NCBI GenBank assembly: GCA_947259095.1
Contig: CAMYLA010000039.1
Location: forward strand, 1 to 46,601
Reading direction: 5' to 3'
Source: an uncultured Acidimicrobiaceae bacterium
GTDB taxonomy: Bacteria > Actinomycetota > Acidimicrobiia > Acidimicrobiales > SZUA-35
DNA: 46,601 nucleotides
In this document: positions 40,875-46,601 of the stretch, in pieces
Layout of the letters: the number at the start of each line of letters is the position of its first letter
Numbering within the stretch: the first letter of the stretch is position 1
Notes under the pieces: generated by a model
What the model saw: the letters and a program-made list of their open reading frames with translations, nothing else
What the model was told of the DNA's origin: nothing
The model's database searches: none
Position numbers and translations under genes: made by a program

Positions 40875-41678
40875 TCAGCGGTTGGCCCAGGCAACCTCGG
40901 CGTGACTGAGAAAGCCGGCCATGGCGGCACGGGAGTCTTCGGTGGCCGAGGTCATGATCTGGGTCCGGTTCTCCAGGTCGATCCCGGCTTGCATCGAGGA
41001 GATCTCGAGATTCGACCACATCACCTCCTTGGTCATCCACACCCCCATGGGGCTGTTGGCCGCGATCAGCCCGGCGGTGGTCATCGCTTCGTCCAGCAAC
41101 TCGTCGTCCGCCACGAGCCTGCTGACGAGACCGAGCTTGTCGGCCTCGTCGGCATCGAACACCCGCCCGGTGAGCAACAGTTCGTGCGACCGTGACGCCC
41201 CGATGAGGCGGGGCAGCAGCCACGACACCCCGATGTCGCAGCCCGAGATTCCCAGTCGAACGAAGGCCGTGCCGAACTTCGCCGACCGGGCGCAGATCCG
41301 CACGTCGCTGGCCAGCGCAATGGCGAACCCGCCGCCGGCGGCGGCGCCATTGACCGCCGAGATGATGGGTTGCCGGGTCGCCCGCATGTGGGGAACCAGG
41401 CTTGCGATGAACTGCTGCACCGCCATTCCCTGCTGGGGGCGGCCGTACTGCTCGGTTCCAGGGACCGTGCCGAAACCCTTGAGATCCAGCCCGGCGCAAA
41501 ATCCCCGGCCCGCTCCGGTGATGACAACCGCTCGGCAGTCGTGGTCGGCGTTGACCGCATCGAGGGCGCGGTGCAACTCGTCGACCAGCTCGTAGGTCAG
41601 TGCGTTGAGTGCCTCCGGGCGGTTCAACGTGAGCTGGGTGATGTGCGGTCGCGGCTGACTTATCTCCACATTGGCCAT
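40875..41678 (-). CDS. Enoyl-CoA hydratase/isomerase family protein
   Basis: This encodes 267 residues. Crotonase features: RPEALNALTYELV, the oxyanion-hole segment GAGRGFCAGLDLKGFG, the second oxyanion glycines in NGAAAGGGFAIALASD, and LGISGCDIGVSWLLPRLIG followed by LLLTGRVFDADEADKLGLV. It hydrates or isomerises an acyl-CoA in fatty or ring-cleavage product oxidation. The catalytic Glu pair is not obvious, with Cys-Asp (GCDIG) where the second Glu often lies. It is monocistronic. Confidence 0.9.
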   Translation of the reverse strand: MANVEISQPRPHITQLTLNRPEALNALTYELVDELHRALDAVNADHDCRAVVITGAGRGFCAGLDLKGFGTVPGTEQYGRPQQGMAVQQFIASLVPHMRATRQPIISAVNGAAAGGGFAIALASDVRICARSAKFGTAFVRLGISGCDIGVSWLLPRLIGASRSHELLLTGRVFDADEADKLGLVSRLVADDELLDEAMTTAGLIAANSPMGVWMTKEVMWSNLEISSMQAGIDLENRTQIMTSATEDSRAAMAGFLSHAEVAWANR

Positions 41679-41751
41679 CGCCCGATGCTAGTTGTCGCCT
41701 GGACCGCAATCCCAGGCCGGGGCGATCACCCCGGGCGGTCTGGCGCCGCGG

Positions 41752-42180
41752 TCAGCTCGGCAGCTCGACCACCCGCCGGTAGGCGTCGAGCAACGCCGCC
41801 AGCCGCTGGTGATCCCGGCCCGCCGCCTCTTTGACGATGTAGCCGGCCACCATGTGTTCGTAGGCTGCGGCGATGTCCTGGTCCGCTCTCGAGGTCGAGA
41901 GCACGAAGACCGGCGATCCCCGGAGCGACTCGTCGACGCGGAGCTCCTCCAGGAACTCGATGCCACTCATGCGGGGCATGTTGAGATCGAGCAGGATGAG
42001 GAACGGCCGCTCCAGCGGCTTCCTTGCGCCGTGGCCTCGCAGGATGTCGAGGGCCTCCCTGCCGTCTTCGGCCATCAACACCGGGCCGGCGATCCCGGCC
42101 CCGACGAGGGATCGTTGAATCAGCTGGCGATCAACCTCGTCGTCGTCGACCACGAGGAGCCGCAGCATCCCAACGCTCAT
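41752..42180 (-). CDS. Stand-alone receiver protein (Rcp1-type response regulator)
   Basis: This encodes 142 residues from ATG 42180, which overlaps the kinase stop (ATGA). It is a single receiver domain: LLVVDDDEVDRQLIQRSL (acidic pocket), LILLDLNMPRMSGIEFL (phospho-Asp), VFVLSTSRADQDI (Thr/Ser switch) and GYIVKEA (Lys). There is no output domain, so it acts by protein contact or phosphotransfer, as Rcp1 does with phytochrome-like kinases. Confidence 0.93.
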   Translation of the reverse strand: MSVGMLRLLVVDDDEVDRQLIQRSLVGAGIAGPVLMAEDGREALDILRGHGARKPLERPFLILLDLNMPRMSGIEFLEELRVDESLRGSPVFVLSTSRADQDIAAAYEHMVAGYIVKEAAGRDHQRLAALLDAYRRVVELPS

Positions 42181-43808
42181 CGAACTTCGGGCCGGGGGAC
42201 CGACGATTCCGGCCACGACAGGGTGAAGGTCGATCCCGTCCCCGGTTCGCTCTCGACAGCCACCGTTCCGCCGGCCTGGGCCACCGTGCGCCGCACGATG
42301 GCCAACCCGATGCCGCTGCCTTCGACCCGGTCACGGGACTGCAGGGTCCGGAACGGCTCGAAGATCCGGTCCTGATATTTCTCGGGGATCCCGGGGCCGT
42401 CGTCGGCCACGGAGATCGAGAGCCCGTCGGCGGTTCGATCGAACCGGACTGCGACGATCCCGGTCGGCTTGTCGTGATGCTTGATGGCGTTGTCGACCAG
42501 ATTTCGCACGCAGATGAGCAGGGCGATGTCGTCGACAACCACCGGCCCGACCCCGGACTCGACCCGCAACTCGATCCCGGCCGGGCGGTCGACCATTTCG
42601 AACACACCCTCGATCAATTCGACAGGGTCGACTTCGGTCAGGTGGGTGACATCGGTCCCCGCTTTTGCGTAGGCCAGCAGATCGTCGAGCAACTGCTCCA
42701 TACGAACGGCCCGCCGCTCCATCGTGGCCAGGTGGACCCTGGCCTGAGCGGGGATCTCCTCGCCGTGATCCTCTTCGACGAACCCGATGAGGGATCGGAT
42801 GCCCCGCAACGGTGAGCGGAGGTCGTGGCTCATGATCCGCACGAACTCATCCAGATCCTGGTTCGCCTCGACCAACTTGCAGTTGAGGGCGGCCATCGCC
42901 GCCTCCCGTTCCCGCTCGCCGGTGACATCGATGCAGGCGCCGACCAGCTTCTGGCTGCCCGTCCCGCGATCGAGCAGGCAGCTCCTGGCCCGGAGCCATC
43001 GATGGCTGCCCTCTCCGGCCTCGATGCGATACAACCACTCGTCGACCTGGTTCGGTATACGATCCGACCGAAGCCGGGCCGCCAACTCCTGACGATCATC
43101 GGGATGGAGCAGATCGATGAGGCTCTCGACCCCCGCCCAGTCGGTCACGCTGCAACCGTGGAGTGCGGCGAACTCGTCGGAGATCCAGCACTCGCCGCTC
43201 TCGAGGTCCTGCTCCCAGAGGCCGACGTTGCCGGCCCCCATCGCATCGGTCAACCGCCTCGACAGGGTGGTCAGCTCCCGCCCGAACTGCTCGCTGCGGA
43301 GCAGTTCGGCCTTCAACTTCAGGGCGTCGGACGCACAACAAGCCAGTCGATCAATGGTCTCGATGTCGGCCATGGTCCAGGCCCGTGGTGCACCGTCGAT
43401 GGCACACAACGCCCCGACCGGCTGACCGGTCTCGTCGTGGATCGGGGCGCCGAGGTAGGACGCAACTCCGAGGTCTTCGATGGCGCCGTTGGTCGAAACC
43501 AGCGGGTGGGTCAGCGAATCCGGCACCACCAGCGTCTCGCCACCGGCGACCACATGTTGGCAGAACGAATGGGACAGCGGTGTCTGGCGCCGGGTCCGCC
43601 ACGGATCGGCGAGGCCGACCTCACTGCTGAAGTACTGGCGGTCGAGCTCCGGTTGCACGATCGAGATCAGCGAAACCGGGGCATCGAGCAGCTTGCTTGC
43701 CAGCCTGGTGAGATTGTCCAGTGCCGGATCGTCCCCGGCGTCGATCAGGCCGAGATCCTCCACGGAATACGAGGCGGTCGATGCGCTCGATCGAAACTGT
43801 TGCGGCAC
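42177..43808 (-). CDS. GAF-PAS sensor histidine kinase
   Basis: This encodes 543 residues from a GTG. A GAF domain (about 20-165) reads DAPVSLISIVQPELDRQYF, SHSFCQHVV and SYLGAPIHDETGQPVGALCAIDG. A PAS domain with PAC (about 190-310) has SGECWISDEFAALHG. The HisKA phosphoacceptor lies in MSHDLRSPLRGIRSLIG. The HATPase domain shows LVDNAIKHHDKP (N box), VADDGPGIPEKYQDRIFEPF and GSGIGLAIVRRTVA (G boxes). It is cytoplasmic, with no membrane helix. The Cys in the SHSFCQH segment could bind a ligand but is also common in non-chromophore GAFs. It phosphorylates the adjoining receiver. Confidence 0.93.
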   Translation of the reverse strand: MPQQFRSSASTASYSVEDLGLIDAGDDPALDNLTRLASKLLDAPVSLISIVQPELDRQYFSSEVGLADPWRTRRQTPLSHSFCQHVVAGGETLVVPDSLTHPLVSTNGAIEDLGVASYLGAPIHDETGQPVGALCAIDGAPRAWTMADIETIDRLACCASDALKLKAELLRSEQFGRELTTLSRRLTDAMGAGNVGLWEQDLESGECWISDEFAALHGCSVTDWAGVESLIDLLHPDDRQELAARLRSDRIPNQVDEWLYRIEAGEGSHRWLRARSCLLDRGTGSQKLVGACIDVTGEREREAAMAALNCKLVEANQDLDEFVRIMSHDLRSPLRGIRSLIGFVEEDHGEEIPAQARVHLATMERRAVRMEQLLDDLLAYAKAGTDVTHLTEVDPVELIEGVFEMVDRPAGIELRVESGVGPVVVDDIALLICVRNLVDNAIKHHDKPTGIVAVRFDRTADGLSISVADDGPGIPEKYQDRIFEPFRTLQSRDRVEGSGIGLAIVRRTVAQAGGTVAVESEPGTGSTFTLSWPESSVPRPEVR

Positions 43809-43888
43809 CCCTACTTGTCTCGGCAGCCCAGGCCCAGAATTGAGCGTTGCGGACCACTGGCGGCCCGTCCCAGCCGGCCGATCGGCCG

Positions 43889-44572
43889 TTACCTCCCGAC
43901 CGGCTGGGGTCGGGTCCGTCGGGCCGGTTCCGAGTCCGACAGGAAACGCATCAACTCCCGGTCCCGCCGGAGCTTCGCCAGCCCACGACCAAGGGTCGGC
44001 CCGATCGAGCCCGCCGGTATGCCGAGCTGGCTACCCATCGACTGCAGCGGCTCCGGCGAAGCGGTGAAGACCCGGCCCCGGATGATCGCCTGTTCCCGAG
44101 GCGACAGTTTTGCGACGGCCCGTTGCAGTGCGTCGCTGGTCTCACCGGCCAGCAGGGGATCCTCGTCCGGCGAACCGACCGATTCGGCGACGCTGTCGAT
44201 GTCGACCGTCGGGCGACGAGGTGCCGAGCGGCGGACGATGTCGATCATCTTGTTCCGGGCCACCACCGACACCCACCGAGGAAGCGCTTCGGCGTCGTTG
44301 ATGCTGTCCAACCGTTCGAACAGCGATCGCCACGTCTCGGCTGCCGCATCGTTGCGGAGGTGTGGATCGACATTGAACTGGGCCAGGCTGGCGCGGGCGG
44401 CGCCGGACAGCCGATCCACCAGCTCCGGCCAGCGGGCATCGTCGCCGGCCCGGATGGCTTCGACGATCTCGGTCAGGGAAGGTGCACCGGACCGTGCCGG
44501 CGCGTTGCGGGGGCGGGTGGGGAACTTCTTGGCGGAACAACCGTCGCTGAGTTGGGCTACCTGCTTGGTCAT
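43889..44572 (-). CDS. RNA polymerase sigma-70 family factor (ECF-like)
   Basis: This encodes 227 residues from ATG 44572. Region 2 is RNDAAAETWRSLFERLDS followed by LPRWVSVVARNKMIDIVRR; region 4 is LSPREQAIIRGRVF and a helix-turn-helix ending SQLGIPAGSIGPTLGRGLAK. A 35-residue basic N-terminal tail precedes region 2. No anti-sigma factor is adjacent. It probably directs stress or envelope genes; its promoter target is unknown. Confidence 0.85.
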   Translation of the reverse strand: MTKQVAQLSDGCSAKKFPTRPRNAPARSGAPSLTEIVEAIRAGDDARWPELVDRLSGAARASLAQFNVDPHLRNDAAAETWRSLFERLDSINDAEALPRWVSVVARNKMIDIVRRSAPRRPTVDIDSVAESVGSPDEDPLLAGETSDALQRAVAKLSPREQAIIRGRVFTASPEPLQSMGSQLGIPAGSIGPTLGRGLAKLRRDRELMRFLSDSEPARRTRPQPVGR

Positions 44573-44694
44573 GTGTGCAGCCAAGCATCAAGCCCTCCCC
44601 TACTCTGCGTACCGGTACGCACAACGCCGAGAAAGTCTCAGTTTGGAAGGAAACCAACGGCAAGAACCTCGAATGGGGCACCGAGCCGGCGGTT

Positions 44695-45369
44695 TTACGG
44701 ACCGTCCCGGGCCATGGCCCGCAGCAGGTCGATGCGGTGCACCTCGATCCGCTGTCGACCGGTTGAGAGCACACCCTCCTCCCGGAGTATGCGAAGCGCC
44801 TTGCCGGTTCCCTCCCGGGACAGCCCGGCCCACTCCGCCAGCTCCCGCTGCGAGATCGGCATCCGCAGCGAGAACGGTCCGGTGGTTTCAGCGTGTTCGG
44901 TCCGGTCGACATAGGCGACGAGCCGGGCCGCCACCCTGGCCACGATCGACCGCTGGCCGGACTCCATCAACTGATCGGTCAACTCCCGCAACCTGATGAC
45001 GACCCGGCCGGTGATGGTGACCAGGATCTCGGGGTCGGTCCGGTACATGGCGGTCAGCTCGGCGGCGGGAACGGCCAGCACCCGCAGGTCCTCGACCACC
45101 AACGCCGATGCCGACCGCGGCGTACCGTCGAGCACACCCAGTTCGCCGAACAGGTCGCCGGGGCCCAGCAGGGCCAGCAGCACCACCCGGCCTGCCCTGG
45201 TCGTGCGGTCGACCCGCAGCAGGCCGGAGCGGATGACGTACAGGCTGTGCGACGGATCGCCTTCGAGGCACAGATAGCGGCCCGCCTCCAGCGTGCGCTC
45301 GACACCGCCCGCCTCGAATGCGGCGCGGGCCCCCGGATCGAGCGTTTCCAGGAAGTCGCTCCGAGCCAT
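44695..45369 (-). CDS. Crp/Fnr-family transcriptional regulator
   Basis: This encodes 224 residues. The cyclic-nucleotide-binding barrel (about 10-125) includes LEAGRYLCLEGDPSHSLYVI and GPGDLFGELGVLDGTPRSAS, the phosphate-binding cassette. After the dimer helix, the winged HTH (about 165-215) reads ISQRELAEWAGLSREGTGKA and LREEGVLSTGRQ. No Fnr-type N-terminal cysteines are seen, so it senses a nucleotide or similar ligand, not oxygen through FeS. Confidence 0.92.
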   Translation of the reverse strand: MARSDFLETLDPGARAAFEAGGVERTLEAGRYLCLEGDPSHSLYVIRSGLLRVDRTTRAGRVVLLALLGPGDLFGELGVLDGTPRSASALVVEDLRVLAVPAAELTAMYRTDPEILVTITGRVVIRLRELTDQLMESGQRSIVARVAARLVAYVDRTEHAETTGPFSLRMPISQRELAEWAGLSREGTGKALRILREEGVLSTGRQRIEVHRIDLLRAMARDGP

Positions 45370-45385
45370 CGGCTACGAGCCGGCT

Positions 45386-46225
45386 CTAACGCCCGGTCTC
45401 CGGTGGCTCGGGCCGGCTCTGCTTTCGTAGCGAGCTGTCGACCGAGGGGAGCCGTCGGATCTGGCCCTCCTGACCGGGCGGCACCACCTTGCCCGCCGAC
45501 TGGATCTGCATGTAGGTGGCGTGGGCGGCGCCGATCGCGGTACGGAAACCCATCTGATCCTGCATCTCGTTGACCGAACGCTTGATCATCGAGGCCACGA
45601 ACGGATCCTGACGGGCGATCGTTGCGGCCAGGTCGATGACGAAGTCGTCCAGCTCGTCTCGAGCGACGACGTGGCTCACGAACCCCAGGTCGTGGCACTG
45701 CTCGGCGGTCAGGAACTCGGCTCGCCACAGCAGCTCCTTGGTGCGGCGAGGGCCGAGGTCCCACGGCACCGAGAAGTACTGGAAGTGCGCCGGCAGGAAG
45801 CGGGCGTCCTCCGAGGCCACGACCAGATCCATGGCCGAGGCGATCATCCAACCGCCGTAGATGCACATGCCGTGCACTGCGGCAATGGTGGGCTTCGCCA
45901 GGTCCCGCCATCGCAATGTATTGGCCACGTTCAGCTCCCAGGATCGCCGCTGCTCGCCCCGGTGACCGGCAGGCCAGGGCCGATCGGCCCGGTCCGCCAG
46001 CTCTTCGGCCGTTCCCAGATCGTGGCCGGACGAGAAGTGCTCGCCTTCACCCCGGAGCACGATGACCCGAACCTCGTGGTCGTCCACCGCCCTGGCGAAT
46101 GCGGTGTCGAGGGCCTCGAGAAGCCGACGCGATTGGGCGTTTCTGTAGCGGGGCCGGTTCAGGCTGACAACCGCCACCCGACCATCAACCCGATAGCTGA
46201 CGTCTTCTGGATCTCCTTCGACCAT
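45386..46225 (-). CDS. Enoyl-CoA hydratase/isomerase family protein
   Basis: This encodes 279 residues from ATG 46225; upstream codons in frame do not look like crotonase. Features: VVSLNRPRYRNAQSRRLL, oxyanion loop GEGEHFSSGHDLGTAEE, VHGMCIYGGWMIASAMDLVV and HFQYFSVPWDLGPRRTKELL. The extended loop with GHRGEQRRSWELNVANTLRW marks a subgroup distinct from the hydratase at 40875-41678. Substrate unknown. Confidence 0.9.
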   Translation of the reverse strand: MVEGDPEDVSYRVDGRVAVVSLNRPRYRNAQSRRLLEALDTAFARAVDDHEVRVIVLRGEGEHFSSGHDLGTAEELADRADRPWPAGHRGEQRRSWELNVANTLRWRDLAKPTIAAVHGMCIYGGWMIASAMDLVVASEDARFLPAHFQYFSVPWDLGPRRTKELLWRAEFLTAEQCHDLGFVSHVVARDELDDFVIDLAATIARQDPFVASMIKRSVNEMQDQMGFRTAIGAAHATYMQIQSAGKVVPPGQEGQIRRLPSVDSSLRKQSRPEPPETGR

Positions 46226-46412
46226 ACTCCACCCTAGAACGGCAGCGGATTCAGGTTCGAGATGGTCGGCTTTGACCGTCTCGGCACCGGGTCCCGGGGG
46301 GCATGGAAAAGGGCACTCGACCCATCGGGTGAGCCCGTCGGCCCGCTGAACCCTGGCGGGCATCATCATCCAGGGGCATCTCCGTCAGGTGGTGGAACGG
46401 CCCACCATGGCG

Positions 46413-46601
46413 TCAGGCCAGGCTGCTCCGGCCGTCGTCGACGAACTGGAAGCGCTGGGCGCAGGGGCAGCTCAACGTCTCGTCGAGAAGCTGGCCGCAC
46501 AGGCAAACCCAGCCCGCCTGGCGGGCCGGGTTGCCACGGACCAGGGCCTGGGCAGGCACATCACGGGTGATCGTGGCGCCGGCGGCGATGAACGCCCCGG
46601 C
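46413..46601 (-). CDS. Hexapeptide-repeat acetyltransferase (partial, C-terminus)
   Basis: The minus strand is open from the window edge to the stop at 46413-46415, 62 residues. AGAFIAAGATITRDVPAQAL and VRGNPARQAGWV are the last coil and exit loop of left-handed beta-helix acyltransferases of the WbpD/WlbB type. The tail carries CLCGQLL and SCPCAQRFQF, four cysteines that likely bind zinc. Such enzymes N-acetylate UDP-sugar intermediates of surface polysaccharides. The catalytic part lies outside the window. Confidence 0.75.
   Translation of the reverse strand, partial: AGAFIAAGATITRDVPAQALVRGNPARQAGWVCLCGQLLDETLSCPCAQRFQFVDDGRSSLA

Noticed and set aside
42825..44996. A 723-residue plus-strand frame over the kinase and sigma genes
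   Set aside because: It is an antisense open frame typical of high-GC DNA; the minus-strand genes carry clear motifs.

Overview
The window is almost entirely high-GC DNA with actinobacterial gene content: trehalose synthase TreT, GTP-type PEP carboxykinase, a CoxL/M/S molybdenum hydroxylase, an LPxTG-anchored protein and a dormancy-type gene set. A high-GC actinobacterium fits, possibly of class Acidimicrobiia; that placement is an inference from style and content. The first ~490 bases are different: low GC, an iron-sulfur membrane protein of the NapH/NosR/CcoG type, and AATCCTGT and GGTTCAAGGTTCAG repeats. They look like foreign DNA or a chimeric contig join.

Layout. 1-490: low-GC piece. 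705-3600: a small secreted protein, a frameshifted LPxTG surface protein and a VOC protein. 3821-5287: an IS110-type element whose ends can be placed to the base, with a CT core, a palindromic target and candidate bridge-RNA guides. 5288-9236: the most unusual region. Five copies of the 3' half of a tRNA-Pro (anticodon TGG) lie 866-1040 bases apart, flanked at fixed distances by paired GGTAGCC motifs. They mark off four small cassettes. Each cassette holds a two-gene toxin-antitoxin-like operon with a -10 box only 6-8 bases before its first start codon, as expected for leaderless mRNAs. No integrase is visible. 9679-13611: SulP transporter, decayed bactofilin-like gene, IS3 and WD40 remnants, SnoaL-like protein.

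13742-20692: a catabolic block with a molybdopterin oxidoreductase and a cyclase-family hydrolase on the minus strand, and a three-subunit molybdenum hydroxylase operon on the plus strand. 20914-31523: a cluster that mirrors much of the M. tuberculosis DosR dormancy regulon: CBS protein, universal stress protein, phosphoribosyltransferase-hydrolase fusion, CapA-like protein, archease, RtcB, PRPP synthetase and nicotinate phosphoribosyltransferase, plus TreT. Five GGGAC-N4-palindrome sites resembling DosR boxes lie upstream of these genes. Several members (USP, a GroEL-like piece, rtcB, the NAPRTase and, just beyond, the CoA-transferase) are broken, mostly by internal deletions.

31974-36706: oxalyl-CoA decarboxylase-like enzyme with a damaged CoA-transferase (oxalate catabolism) and PEP carboxykinase. 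37049-40854: GNAT-thioredoxin-like fusion, split-barrel flavin protein, M20 peptidase and a P-loop protein. 40875-46601: two enoyl-CoA hydratases, a GAF-PAS histidine kinase with a stand-alone receiver, a sigma factor, a Crp/Fnr regulator and the end of a hexapeptide acyltransferase. The many frameshifts could be genuine decay or consensus errors; raw-read support would decide which.
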